DNA from: Crocinitomicaceae bacterium | GTDB lineage: Bacteria; Bacteroidota; Bacteroidia; Flavobacteriales_D; Crocinitomicaceae | Direction of reading: 5' to 3' | Assembly: GCA_021325675.1 (NCBI GenBank) | Contig: JAJTCM010000010.1 | Location: 43,108-107,107, forward strand | DNA: 64,000 bases | Shown here: positions 46,441-55,270 of the stretch, in pieces | How positions within the stretch are numbered: position 1 is the stretch's first letter | How the letters are laid out: each line of letters begins with the position of its first letter | Notes under the pieces: model-generated | Databases searched by the model: none | Seen by the model: the letters and a program-made list of their open reading frames with translations, nothing else | What the model was told of the DNA's origin: nothing | Translations under genes and position numbers: made by a program

Positions 46441-46476
46441 ATGTGTTAATATGCTAATGGATTAATGTGCTAATGA
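46441..46476. repeat. TTAATATGCTAATG dispersed repeat, copy 1
   Basis: Units of TTAATATGCTAATG and ATTAATGTGCTAATG follow each other. Copies of the same phrase are at 53474-53503 and 53850-53886. Confidence 0.6.
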
Positions 46477-46539
46477 AATGATGGACGTTGAGTGATGAAT
46501 GGCACGCGATGAATTGTGAATTTTGTTAATTTTACCGCC

Positions 46540-48873
46540 ATGAAAAAGATCATTTACTTTTTGCTTGCTTTCAGCGGGTTGGCGCAGGCACAGGAGCTCC
46601 ACCTGGAAGACATCATGAAAGGCCACGAATTTGTGGGTAATCTTCCGTCCAATCATTTCTGGTCCTGGGACAGCAAACGGGTTTATTTCAATTGGAACCC
46701 CGAAAACAACCCGGGAAATTCGCTGTATTACTGGGAAAAAGGCATGAAAGAAGCCAAAAAAGTACCGGATAATGAGCTGCAGGCTTCCTATTTGAACGAT
46801 CCGCGCCAGCATGGGCGAAAAGTGCGTTTTTACACCAAAAACGGGGCTTTATTTGCCTTCGATACGCAAAAAATGACCCACAGGAAATTGATCCACACCC
46901 AAAATCCGATCCACGATATCCAGCTGACGCAAAACCCGGCAATGATCTATTTCACGCAGGATAACAACCTGTTTCAGTACAATGTCCTGACCAATGCGTT
47001 TCTACAGGTAACGAATTTCAAATACGGCAGCAAGGGCGGCCAGGGCGCAAGCAATACTTTCCTGGAAGATCAGCAGCAGGAACTTTTCCAGTATATCCGG
47101 GATCAAAACAAACGCGCAGCCTGGAGTAAGGAACAACAGCTAAAAAGCGCTGAAAAATTTCCAAAGCCTTTTTACTACGGCAAATACAATCTCGAAAACA
47201 TCCAGGTTTCAGCCGATGAGCAATACGTTGTTTTTCGCCTTTCCTCCTATCCGGAAGGCCTGGAAACGACTTTTGAATATTTTGTCACTTCCTCCGGTTA
47301 CCTCGACGAAAGCAAAGCGCGGGAAAAAGTTTCCGTTGATGCCCTGAGTGAGCATAAGCTGGCAATTTACAGTGCTGCTGCCGACAGCGTTTATTTTGTT
47401 TCCTTTTCAAATTTATCCGATATCCGCCGCAACCCGTCATACCTGAGCCTCTACCCCAATTACCAGGAGTTTGCTTCCGAAGACCGGCCGGTGATGATGC
47501 ACGAAGTGTTTTTCAACGAAACAGGCACGCAAGCCGTTTGCGATGTGCGCAGCCAGGATAATAAAGACCGCTGGATCGTGAATATCGACCTGAAAAACGG
47601 AAAAGTATATGAACTGGAGCACCAGCACGATGCCGCGTGGATCGGCGGACCGGGAATTTCCGATTACGGCGCAGGAACGCTCGGTTTCCTGAAAGACAAT
47701 GAAACCATTTATTTCCAGTCGGAAGAAAGCGGGTTTTCTCACCTTTATCTGCTGAATGTATTAACCAAAAAGAAACAGCAGCTGACGTCCGGAAACTGGG
47801 AAGTACGTGAAGTGAAGCTTTCTCCTTCGAAGGATTATTTTTACATCACAGCCAATAAAAACCACCCCGGAAACCGCGAGTTTTACCGGATGAAAATCGG
47901 AAGCCAGGTACTTGAGCCTATTCTCACGGAGGAAGGCGCCGCTGATGTACAGGTCAGCCCCGACGAAAAATCGCTCGCTATCCTCTATTCCTGGAAAACG
48001 AAGCCCTGGGAACTGTATTTTGCAGAAAATAAGCCTAATACAACAAAAATACAGGTGACGCATTCCACAACCCCGGCTTTCGACGCGAAAAAATGGATGG
48101 CGCCTGAGGTCATTACATTTGAAGCGTCAGACAAAAGCAAAGTTTACGCCCGCATTTATGTTCCCGAAGCGCAGAAGAAAAACGGCGCGGCAGTGATCTT
48201 TGTCCATGGCGCCGGTTACCTGCAAAATGCCCACAACCATTGGAGCCATTATTTCCGTGAATTTATGTTCCACAACCTGCTCGTGGAGAAAGGGATTACC
48301 GTACTTGATATTGATTACCGGGCCAGCGACGGCTACGGGCGTGATGTCCGCACGGGGATTTACCGGCACATGGGCGGACTCGACCTTTCAGACCACCTGG
48401 ACGGTAAAAGGCTTCTCGTTGAGAAATATGGAATTGATACCAAACGTGTTGGGATGTATGGAGGATCTTACGGCGGATTTATTACGCTGATGGCTTTGCT
48501 CAACCACCCCGGCGAGTTCAAATGCGGCGCTGCCCTGCGTTCGGTAACGGATTGGGCGCATTATAACCAGGGCTATACTTCCAACATTTTGAATTACCCC
48601 GAAACCGACCCGGAAGCGTACCGCCGAAGCTCCCCGATTTACTTTGCGGACAAGCTGCAGGATAATTTACTGATGCTTCACGGCATGGTGGACGACAATG
48701 TACAGTTCCAGGATATCGTGCGCCTTTCAGAGCGCTTTATTGAGCTTGGAAAGGACAACTGGGAGCTTGCCGTTTACCCGGTGGAAGCACATGGATTTAA
48801 AGAAAGTTACTCCTGGCTCGATGAATACAAGCGGATTTTGAAATTATTCGAGGAAAATCTCCTGAAGCCCTGA
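46540..48873 (+). CDS. S9-family prolyl oligopeptidase-like peptidase
   Basis: 777 residues from ATG 46540, where the signal peptide MKKIIYFLLAFSGLAQAQ begins. N-terminal beta-propeller to about residue 520, then the S9 hydrolase: GGSYGG nucleophile (in KRVGMYGGSYGGFITLMA), the Asp in GMVDDNVQFQD and the His in VEAHGFKESY. It cuts peptides, probably in the periplasm. It is distinct from the DPP at 16731 (no EE dipeptidyl motif is seen). Confidence 0.93.
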   Translation: MKKIIYFLLAFSGLAQAQELHLEDIMKGHEFVGNLPSNHFWSWDSKRVYFNWNPENNPGNSLYYWEKGMKEAKKVPDNELQASYLNDPRQHGRKVRFYTKNGALFAFDTQKMTHRKLIHTQNPIHDIQLTQNPAMIYFTQDNNLFQYNVLTNAFLQVTNFKYGSKGGQGASNTFLEDQQQELFQYIRDQNKRAAWSKEQQLKSAEKFPKPFYYGKYNLENIQVSADEQYVVFRLSSYPEGLETTFEYFVTSSGYLDESKAREKVSVDALSEHKLAIYSAAADSVYFVSFSNLSDIRRNPSYLSLYPNYQEFASEDRPVMMHEVFFNETGTQAVCDVRSQDNKDRWIVNIDLKNGKVYELEHQHDAAWIGGPGISDYGAGTLGFLKDNETIYFQSEESGFSHLYLLNVLTKKKQQLTSGNWEVREVKLSPSKDYFYITANKNHPGNREFYRMKIGSQVLEPILTEEGAADVQVSPDEKSLAILYSWKTKPWELYFAENKPNTTKIQVTHSTTPAFDAKKWMAPEVITFEASDKSKVYARIYVPEAQKKNGAAVIFVHGAGYLQNAHNHWSHYFREFMFHNLLVEKGITVLDIDYRASDGYGRDVRTGIYRHMGGLDLSDHLDGKRLLVEKYGIDTKRVGMYGGSYGGFITLMALLNHPGEFKCGAALRSVTDWAHYNQGYTSNILNYPETDPEAYRRSSPIYFADKLQDNLLMLHGMVDDNVQFQDIVRLSERFIELGKDNWELAVYPVEAHGFKESYSWLDEYKRILKLFEENLLKP

Positions 48874-48941
48874 TACTTATCTTTTTTAAATTCGCGTCGT
48901 TTCAATTCATATCCGTTCAAAGGCGGTTGGGCTTTATTTCG

Positions 48942-48949
48942 TACATTTG
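48942..48949 (+). promoter_or_regulatory. -7 promoter element of the unknown secreted protein gene
   Basis: TACATTTG matches TAnnTTTG, 54 bases before the ATG at 49003. The -33 region has no exact TTTG. Confidence 0.4.
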
Positions 48950-49002
48950 CACCGTTATCTATGATGCTTGCCCCAAAAGCAAACATCTGTAAATCAAGCA
49001 AT

Positions 49003-50340
49003 ATGAAAAACTCTACGAAAGTCCTGGCCCTGCTGTTTGGCGCTGCTTTTCTGGCATCCAACCTGAATGCCCAGATCAAAATCAAGAAACCCGAAATTGA
49101 AGTTTCAAAACCGACAATTGGTAAAGGAAGCGGTTCATCTGATGACAAATCCATTATTCCTGGAAAAGACCCAAGCGGTTTGTTCAGCAAAGTGACGGAT
49201 GACCCGAGCGCGCAGCACCACCGGAAAACGGCTGTAGCAAATCTTTCTACACTGGAAGCTGAATTCGCAAAATCCTCCATCGATTACGAAGCTTTAACCA
49301 AGCTTATGTTTGAAAACGAGCGTACGCTGGGCCATATCAAAAAACTCGAGCCGAATGCCGATGCAAGCAAATACTACGAAAAATACAATCCGCTGAAAGA
49401 ACGCGCCGACAAGGAAAATGCAACCTATGCGCAGGTTTCCAAGCTGGAGAAGCTGTTCGAAAGTGAATTCAGGGCGCCAACCGAATTCAAAACACCGGAA
49501 GTTTCCACATTCACGCAGGATGCGTCAGGTAATGCCAAGAAATGCTACTGCCACGACTACCGTGTAAAAAGCTACGAAGAATTCTCAACGAACAAAGCTG
49601 AATACGAAAAGCTGACTGCACAACTGGTAGGATATTCCAATGAAGACACGAAAAAAGTCTTCTCAAACATGGATGTTTGTCTCCAAAACGGTAACAAATA
49701 TGCGATCTGGGCTTCCAAAGAAAATCTCCAGGCTAAAATCGTGGATTATAACACTAAAAACACGGTTGCCGATCCAAAAGGCGTGATCCGCGAATGTGAT
49801 GAATATATGGCAGCGCTTAACGGGATTGAGAAAGACAAGAGCCTCAACCTGTCTACGGAAGCAAAAAATGCTATTGCTGACGGGAAAAAGAACATTACCA
49901 AAATCAAAACGGAAAACGAAACATATATCAGCAGCGGCGCTTACCAGAAATACCTGGATAAAATGCATGCTGAGCAAATCGCGAAAGTATTTTTACCGAA
50001 AGCCGTTACTTCCAACCCAACTATGGAAGAAAACGCTAAAAAATACGTGAAGGGCGCTGAGTTTGCTGAATACCTGAAAGGACGCGGTGACAGCCCCGTA
50101 GCTTCAACTGTGAAAGCCGTAACACTTACGCGTGAGCCTTACGTAAAGAAAAACGAATACGACCTGCCGGTTTACCAGTACCATGAATTCTGGGTTTCTT
50201 ACAAGGGAACTGACGGAAAATGCTACATGACGGCAGTTTACGCCAGCTACACGTACAAAGGCGGCGGTACATATGCGAGCGTTCCGACCTGGGGCGCCGA
50301 TGCACCGGAAGAAATGTCTTGCCTGAACATGAGTAAATAA
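49003..50340 (+). CDS. Secreted protein of unknown function
   Basis: 445 residues from ATG 49003 with the signal peptide MKNSTKVLALLFGAAFLAS (cut near LNAQ); an in-frame ATG at 48961 adds 14 non-signal residues. The mature protein begins with Lys/Pro-rich repeats (KIKKPEIEVSKP), is rich in charged helices at 100-360, and has Cys pairs (CYCHDY, NMDVCLQ). The last 80 residues are Tyr-rich beta strands. No known domain and no T9SS tail. It has its own promoter and a strong terminator. Confidence 0.7.
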   Translation: MKNSTKVLALLFGAAFLASNLNAQIKIKKPEIEVSKPTIGKGSGSSDDKSIIPGKDPSGLFSKVTDDPSAQHHRKTAVANLSTLEAEFAKSSIDYEALTKLMFENERTLGHIKKLEPNADASKYYEKYNPLKERADKENATYAQVSKLEKLFESEFRAPTEFKTPEVSTFTQDASGNAKKCYCHDYRVKSYEEFSTNKAEYEKLTAQLVGYSNEDTKKVFSNMDVCLQNGNKYAIWASKENLQAKIVDYNTKNTVADPKGVIRECDEYMAALNGIEKDKSLNLSTEAKNAIADGKKNITKIKTENETYISSGAYQKYLDKMHAEQIAKVFLPKAVTSNPTMEENAKKYVKGAEFAEYLKGRGDSPVASTVKAVTLTREPYVKKNEYDLPVYQYHEFWVSYKGTDGKCYMTAVYASYTYKGGGTYASVPTWGADAPEEMSCLNMSK

Positions 50341-50360
50341 AAAACACTTAATATTTTAAG

Positions 50361-50398
50361 AAATAGCGTTGTCCGTCCGGGATGGCGCTATTTTTTTT
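50361..50398 (+). terminator. Intrinsic terminator after the unknown secreted protein gene
   Basis: AAATAGCG...CGCTATTT stem extended by six more pairs, three of them T-G, ending in eight T. Confidence 0.88.
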
Positions 50399-50416
50399 GT
50401 GTACTTGGTTAGTTTG

Positions 50417-50535
50417 TTTAGCCACGCATTACACCAATTAGCACAAATGGTTAGGATACTATTTTTGATATATGAACACGAATGAATTGATGTTCATTGA
50501 AAAATTCGTGGATTTTCGTGTAATGCGTGGCTAAA
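50417..50535. repeat. 119-base element with perfect 18-bp terminal inverted repeats
   Basis: TTTAGCCACGCATTACAC (50417-50434) and its exact reverse complement GTGTAATGCGTGGCTAAA (50518-50535) bound an AT-rich core with a smaller inner inverted repeat (CACGAAT...ATTCGTG). No ORF. A partial relative starts at 51780 (TTAGCCACGATTGCATTG). MITE-like. Confidence 0.7.
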
Positions 50536-50565
50536 AACAATTCCCTTTTCTATATTTGAGCCTGA

Positions 50566-51765
50566 ATGACAGTCCCCGAACGATTCATATATCCGTCACC
50601 CGGCTTTGAGCATTACTGGCGCGAGGGCCGCGGTAAAAAACTGCTCCGCAAGCTCAGTCAAATCCCTTCCCTGGCGGAAATTCAAACCCAGGTTCCCCGC
50701 ATGTTTGAGTATGATGCGGCGGCTGATGCTGTTATCCGGGAGATTTACCTGGAACGCGGCTACAAGGAAGCTGACGCGCTCGTCAAGCAGGCTTTAGACC
50801 ATGGAATTGATTCCGTTCCCGGAGCGCCGGATTGCCTGCACCAATTATTCAGGGAAACGGACACTGTTCCCACCTGGCTGGATTGGAAAAAAGCGGAATC
50901 AGGCGCTGCGTTTTGCCGCCGGACGGGCTCTTTGGGATTGATTGTTCTGCGTAATTATTCCCTGATGGGCGGATACGAATCTTCGGCGATCAACAAACCT
51001 TTGATTTTTACCGGGGCGCTCAAAAAAGGCGCAGCGAAACGCATTACAGAAACTACTGAATTCTGGATCAATATCACAGGAGAAAACGCCTTGCAGCGAT
51101 CTGAAACCGGTTTCAAAAGCATCCTGAAAACACGTTTGATGCATGCGTATGCACGCATTTCGATTTTACAGCAAACAGAATGGAACAGTGAAAGCTGGGG
51201 AATCCCCGTCAACCAATGTGATATGGCGGCCACAAACCTGGGTTTCTCGATCGTTTTTCTAAATGGCCTGGTCAATCTCGGTTACCGTCCCACGCGCGAG
51301 GAAACGGAAGGCTTGTTCCACTTCTGGAAATACACCGGTTACTTGCTGGGAATCCCGCCGGAATATTTACCTGACACCGAAGAACAGGCCGTTGCTGAGC
51401 TTTATAAATGGACGATCACCCAACCGCCGGCCGACGCGGACACCAAAACGCTTGCTCTCGCCCTCATGAATGAACCGATGACAGCGCATTACCTCAAATA
51501 CAGCTGGCAGCGAAGGCTGGTGGTGAAAATCCACCTGGCGTATAATTATTTCTTCCTGGGAGAGCGTTCTTGCACGAGCATCGGCCTACCCAAAAGCAGG
51601 CTGCGCTTTTACCCCTATATTGTACGCTTCATCAAAGGAACGGATGAGCTTTTAGTGCGAAATTTCCCGGCTTATTATCGCTACAGCGTTCGCCGCGGAC
51701 GCAGGGTCCAGGAAAAAATCCGCTCCCTGATCATTGCAATGGATATGAGCCGGTTTTCAAAATGA
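50566..51765 (+). CDS. MpaB/rubber-oxygenase-like DUF2236 protein
   Basis: 399 residues, no signal peptide. It matches the DUF2236 (MpaB / latex-clearing protein-like) pattern: RRTGSLGLIVLRNYSLMGGYE, ITETTEFWINITGENALQ, KTRLMHAYARI (the His is the likely heme ligand), WGIPVNQCDMAATNLGFSIV and LFHFWKYTGYLLGIP. Such proteins bind heme b and can cleave isoprenoid double bonds; the substrate here is unknown. Single gene between repeat elements. Confidence 0.82.
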   Translation: MTVPERFIYPSPGFEHYWREGRGKKLLRKLSQIPSLAEIQTQVPRMFEYDAAADAVIREIYLERGYKEADALVKQALDHGIDSVPGAPDCLHQLFRETDTVPTWLDWKKAESGAAFCRRTGSLGLIVLRNYSLMGGYESSAINKPLIFTGALKKGAAKRITETTEFWINITGENALQRSETGFKSILKTRLMHAYARISILQQTEWNSESWGIPVNQCDMAATNLGFSIVFLNGLVNLGYRPTREETEGLFHFWKYTGYLLGIPPEYLPDTEEQAVAELYKWTITQPPADADTKTLALALMNEPMTAHYLKYSWQRRLVVKIHLAYNYFFLGERSCTSIGLPKSRLRFYPYIVRFIKGTDELLVRNFPAYYRYSVRRGRRVQEKIRSLIIAMDMSRFSK

Positions 51766-51830
51766 AAAGCGCTTTTTTTCTTAGCCACGATTGCATTGAA
51801 TTACCAGCTTGTGATCAATTTGATCAACAA

Positions 51831-51856
51831 AAAAAACCTCCCGTAAAAACGGAAGG
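51831..51856 (-). terminator. Intrinsic terminator after the FKBP operon
   Basis: CCTCCCGT (51837-51844) pairs with ACGGAAGG (51849-51856), one mismatch, AAAA loop; the plus-strand AAAAAA before it is a T run on the minus strand. Confidence 0.8.
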
Positions 51857-51883
51857 CTTTCTTAATTTGTGACTAAAAAAATC

Positions 51884-52825
51884 TTATTTCATTTTACGCA
51901 AAGAACCCGGCTTTCCGTAATCCAGCAATTCGATGTAGAAAACGATCGATTCGTACGGCTGGATTTCGTATGTCTGCGTTTGAGGATTGAACATTCCCTG
52001 CTCTCCCCAACCGAGGTGATACGGAATATACAAACGGTAAATTCCTCCTTTTTTCATCATAGGCATTCCTTCCTGCCATCCGGCGACCACTTCACCGAGT
52101 GAAAAGGGCTGCAAAGGCTGCTTGTATTTCTCGGTCATTTCGAAAGAGCTCTGCATCGTGTCCCCCAAAGAATTCATGAGGATATAATTCGCCAGGACGT
52201 CATCGCCAGGAGACGGTTTTCCACCGGTCCCTTCTTTCAGTGTTTCCAGGACGATCCCGGATTTGGTAACGGTAACGCCTTTTTTATTGGTTGCCTTGTC
52301 CATCATCGCGGCGCCGTTCAATTTGTTCAGGTCAGCCATGAATTCCTGTACCATCGTTGCCTGCTCCGTGCGCGGAACGAGCGTATCGACTTTCCTCAGT
52401 CCGTGTTCAAAACCGATCAGCACTTTTTTCATATCGATGCGTGACATCGCATTTTTTTGCTTCCAGCCCGAGGCGAAAAAGATCCCGGAAATCTTACCGA
52501 TGCAGTTTGATCCTTCATTGGCATATTTCTGGTTGAATTCCTGTCCGCTTTGACCGAAGAGCGAGCTCATTGTAGCCTTGCAATCCTTATCAAAAGCCTT
52601 ATCGTTTTTCACTCCCTCCTGGAAACCTTTAACGATTTCTTCGATGACGTATTTGTCATAATTCGGGTCGCCGGATTCGGAAATTGCACGGGCATGGTCA
52701 GCTCCAAGCGTATACGAAAGCTTGTCCTTGAAGCTTTTCAATTCAATTTTTTCCTGTTCTGCTGCTGAATCGCCGCAAGCCGAAGCCAACACAAGCAGCA
52801 GGGAACATACAATAATTTTTTTCAT
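51884..52825 (-). CDS. FKBP-type peptidyl-prolyl isomerase lipoprotein
   Basis: 313 residues. LASAC is a lipobox after MKKIIVCSLLLV. Residues 30-170 are the helical dimerisation domain of FkpA/Mip-type proteins (LSYTLGADHARAISE), and residues 190-313 the FKBP domain (VLETLKEGTGGKPSPGDDVL, GWQEGMPMMKKGGIYRLYIP, YHLGWGEQ). It aids folding in the periplasm. Two bases after the FKBP gene upstream. Confidence 0.9.
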   Translation of the reverse strand: MKKIIVCSLLLVLASACGDSAAEQEKIELKSFKDKLSYTLGADHARAISESGDPNYDKYVIEEIVKGFQEGVKNDKAFDKDCKATMSSLFGQSGQEFNQKYANEGSNCIGKISGIFFASGWKQKNAMSRIDMKKVLIGFEHGLRKVDTLVPRTEQATMVQEFMADLNKLNGAAMMDKATNKKGVTVTKSGIVLETLKEGTGGKPSPGDDVLANYILMNSLGDTMQSSFEMTEKYKQPLQPFSLGEVVAGWQEGMPMMKKGGIYRLYIPYHLGWGEQGMFNPQTQTYEIQPYESIVFYIELLDYGKPGSLRKMK

Positions 52826-52827
52826 TC

Positions 52828-53427
52828 TCAGAGTTTTTCCAACAGTTCAACATCAAAGATCAGCGCCATGTAAGGCTTGATCAGTCCTCCCGGGTGTGGA
52901 TGAGCTCCATAAGCAAGATCCTGCGGGATATACAACCTGTATTTAGACCCAACCGGCATGAGCTGCAAAGCTTCCGTCCATCCTTTGATCACCTGGTGAA
53001 CACCGAATGTTGCCGGCTCACCGCGCTCAACGGAGCTGTCGAATACCGTACCGTCAATTAAAGTTCCGTGGTAATGTACTTTAACCGTATCATTTGCCAG
53101 CGGTTTTTCGCCTGTTCCTTCTGAAATTACTTCATACTGCAAACCGGAAGGTGTTACCTGAACGCCGCTTTTTCCTTTATTTTCTGTCAAAAAAGCTTCA
53201 CCTTCGTCTTTATGCTGAACGAACTTTTGTTCGCTTACTTCCTGCAAATAGTTCTGAATGATAGCATTCGCCTCATCCGGACTGTATTTCAATTGTTTGT
53301 TGTTGAATACGTCTGAAATTGCTTCCGCTAAAGCCTGTGGGTCGATTTTTTCCAGGTCCTGCTGCATTAAACTGCCTGCGATGCTTAATCCTACGCAGTA
53401 GCTCACTGCATTGATGTCTTGTGCCAT
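52828..53427 (-). CDS. FKBP-type peptidyl-prolyl isomerase (FklB-like)
   Basis: 199 residues without a signal peptide. N-terminal helical dimerisation domain (MAQDINAVSYCVGLSIAGSL), then FKBP catalytic domain (YEVISEGTGEKPLANDTVKV, GWTEALQLMPVGSKYRLYIP, LAYGAHP). Cytoplasmic counterpart of the lipoprotein made from the next gene; the two share an operon, suggesting a duplication with relocalisation. Confidence 0.9.
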   Translation of the reverse strand: MAQDINAVSYCVGLSIAGSLMQQDLEKIDPQALAEAISDVFNNKQLKYSPDEANAIIQNYLQEVSEQKFVQHKDEGEAFLTENKGKSGVQVTPSGLQYEVISEGTGEKPLANDTVKVHYHGTLIDGTVFDSSVERGEPATFGVHQVIKGWTEALQLMPVGSKYRLYIPQDLAYGAHPHPGGLIKPYMALIFDVELLEKL

Positions 53428-53473
53428 ATAAAAATTTTATGCAAAAATACTCATTTTAAGTGAGGAATGAATT

Positions 53474-53503
53474 TAATGGGTTAATATGTTCATGTGCTAA
53501 TTT
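53474..53503. repeat. TTAATATG dispersed repeat, copy 2
   Basis: AATGGGTTAATATG followed by TTCATGTGCTAATT in the 130-base gap upstream of the FklB-like gene; same phrase as at 46441. Confidence 0.5.
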
Positions 53504-53557
53504 AGTTAATCTGCTGTTCCAAACATTCAACATTCACCATTCAACAATCAGCATTTA

Positions 53558-53845
53558 CTAAAGCCCTTCAACAACGAGCATTTCCGTGTGGGCCGAACGC
53601 TGACGAATAGCTTTTGCAGGTGCATATTCCGGGGAAGCCCACCATTCTTTTGCGCGTTCAACACTTGGAAATTCCAGCACAACGATCCGTTCCGGCTGCC
53701 AGTTGCCTTCCAGGGTTTCTGTTTTACCGCCGCGCACCACAAACCTGCCGTCGTAAGCCGCAATTGATCCCGGGGTTAATTTTTTGTACTCTTCGTAGTC
53801 CTTTGGGTCGTGGATTTTGATTTCCACTAAAACGTATGCTTTCAT
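53558..53845 (-). CDS. DUF1330 family protein
   Basis: 95 residues. A ferredoxin-like dimeric alpha/beta-barrel fold (KAYVLVEIKIHDPKDYEEYK, GSIAAYDGRFVVRGGKTETL, RIVVLEFPSVERAKEWWASP). Function unknown. Flanked on both sides by the dispersed repeat. Confidence 0.88.
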   Translation of the reverse strand: MKAYVLVEIKIHDPKDYEEYKKLTPGSIAAYDGRFVVRGGKTETLEGNWQPERIVVLEFPSVERAKEWWASPEYAPAKAIRQRSAHTEMLVVEGL

Positions 53846-53849
53846 CTTG

Positions 53850-53886
53850 TAATATGCTAATTGGTTAATATGCTAATGTGCTAATT
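53850..53886. repeat. TTAATATGCTAATG dispersed repeat, copy 3
   Basis: TAATATGCTAATTGGTTAA then TATGCTAATGTGCTAATT. It covers two bases of the methyltransferase stop codon (53885-53887). Confidence 0.55.
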
Positions 53887-54520
53887 ATTTTTGATTCAAC
53901 GCCCCGATTAATATCAAATCAGTCACTTCTTTACCATTTGACTCATAGCACTTGCGCTGAACGTCGATTATGCGGAAACCTTTGTTTTTCATAGCTCCGG
54001 CAAGATACGCTTCCTCGTGGAAATACATGTAAATCCGGTCTTTTCCATCGCTGCTGGTTTGATAGCCCGAATTGGAATAATCGTCTTCCATCGTGCTGAT
54101 ACACAGCAGTCCACCCGGATTTAGCAAAGCCGCTGAAGCCGAAATGAACTCCAGGCTTTCTTCTTTACTAAGATACGGCAGGCAAAAACCGCACATGATC
54201 CCGTCAAATTCCTGTTCGAGTTCCCGGATGTCGCGGCAATCCATCACTTCGAAGCTTGCCTGCGGGTTATTCTTTTGCGCCAGTGCGATCATTTCTTCAG
54301 CCAGGTCAATTCCGTGGATTTCCAGATCGGGACGCTTTCCAAGTAAATAATTCGTGATATTTCCGGGTCCGCAGCCAACTTCCAAAAGTGATGCACCGGA
54401 TTTCAATTCTTTGCAAAACAAATCAAAGCTTTCGGCGTATAAATCTACGTTCATAAAGCGGGTTTGGTAACGCTCCGCCCAACGGTTGAAAAGATCGGCT
54501 ACTGTTTTGCTGTGTTCCAT
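53885..54520 (-). CDS. Class I SAM-dependent methyltransferase
   Basis: 211 residues from ATG 54520 (MEHSKTVADLFNRW), better than the upstream ATG at 54544. SAM motif I LLEVGCGPGNITNYLLG, motif IIDLAEEM, and an acidic post-motif VMDCRDI. Substrate unknown; small-molecule type. Confidence 0.85.
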   Translation of the reverse strand: MEHSKTVADLFNRWAERYQTRFMNVDLYAESFDLFCKELKSGASLLEVGCGPGNITNYLLGKRPDLEIHGIDLAEEMIALAQKNNPQASFEVMDCRDIRELEQEFDGIMCGFCLPYLSKEESLEFISASAALLNPGGLLCISTMEDDYSNSGYQTSSDGKDRIYMYFHEEAYLAGAMKNKGFRIIDVQRKCYESNGKEVTDLILIGALNQK

Positions 54521-54582
54521 TTTTTTGAAGATGAATTCCGCCACGACGGAAAGTGTTGAATTATGAATTGTATTTTATTGCT

Positions 54583-54590
54583 CAAATATA
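54583..54590 (-). promoter_or_regulatory. -7 promoter element of the methyltransferase gene
   Basis: TATATTTG on the minus strand matches TAnnTTTG, about 60 bases before the ATG at 54520. Confidence 0.35.
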
Positions 54591-54639
54591 ACATTTTGAT
54601 TTTAAGACACATATTCGTTGCCTAACGGTTATTCCACGT

Positions 54640-55128
54640 TTAATTTTCACTTCCGGGGTCATCAAAATCCTGCCAAACCAGCTCAATATCCCCAAACTCA
54701 TATCCCTTGGATTGCAGGTACTGGAAAACCTTCGCTTTTTTCTGGTAAGATGAATCAGACGTTTTTAAATCCTTTTGCTTTTTGTTAATCAATGTCATGA
54801 TAGTTTCCAGGTACTCTTCGCGCGGAATGGTTTTCAATGCTTTTTCAATGGAATACTTAGAGATTTGCCTGGCTTTGAGGTGCTGCCTGATTTTCACTTT
54901 TCCCCAGCGTTTAATGCGAAATTTCCCTGAAACGTAGGCTTCAGCAAAGCGTTCTTCATCGATGAAACGGGTAGCGATCAGCTCGGCGATCAGCTGGTCG
55001 ATTTGTTCATAACTGAGCCCGAAGGTTTTTAATTTATTGGAAACTTCATACTGGCAGCGTTCCTGGTAGGCACACCAGGCTTCCATTTTGGTTTTGGCCT
55101 GCAGAAAAGAGATTTTTTTTGTTTCCAT
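54640..55128 (-). CDS. recX: Regulatory protein RecX
   Basis: 162 residues from ATG 55128 (an in-frame ATG at 55137 is possible). All-helical RecX repeats: CAYQERCQYEVSNKLKTFG, LIATRFIDEERFAEAYVSGK, RWGKVKIRQHLKARQIS, then VFQYLQSKGYEFGDIELVWQ. It modulates RecA filaments. recA is not nearby. Confidence 0.9.
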   Translation of the reverse strand: METKKISFLQAKTKMEAWCAYQERCQYEVSNKLKTFGLSYEQIDQLIAELIATRFIDEERFAEAYVSGKFRIKRWGKVKIRQHLKARQISKYSIEKALKTIPREEYLETIMTLINKKQKDLKTSDSSYQKKAKVFQYLQSKGYEFGDIELVWQDFDDPGSEN

Positions 55129-55238
55129 CCGGGTCAAATATAATAAATGCTGTTTATTTTGCCTGCAGGTTATACGCTAATTTACATCCGCAGATTCCCG
55201 CACATAACCGCTAAGCAACGCAGTTAATGAATACGAAA

Positions 55239-55266
55239 GAAAAACCCCGGCGATAAGCCAGGGTTT
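55239..55266 (-). terminator. Intrinsic terminator of rng
   Basis: AAACCC-GGC pairs with GCC-GGGTTT with one mismatch and a GATAA loop; a T run follows on the minus strand, five bases after the rng stop. Confidence 0.8.
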
Positions 55267-55270
55267 AAAT

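Noticed and set aside
55187..55240. CCGCAGATTC / GAATCTGCGG similarity between 55187 and 61130
   Set aside because: Only ten bases match, so it is not listed as a separate feature, though it may be part of the same short-repeat background.
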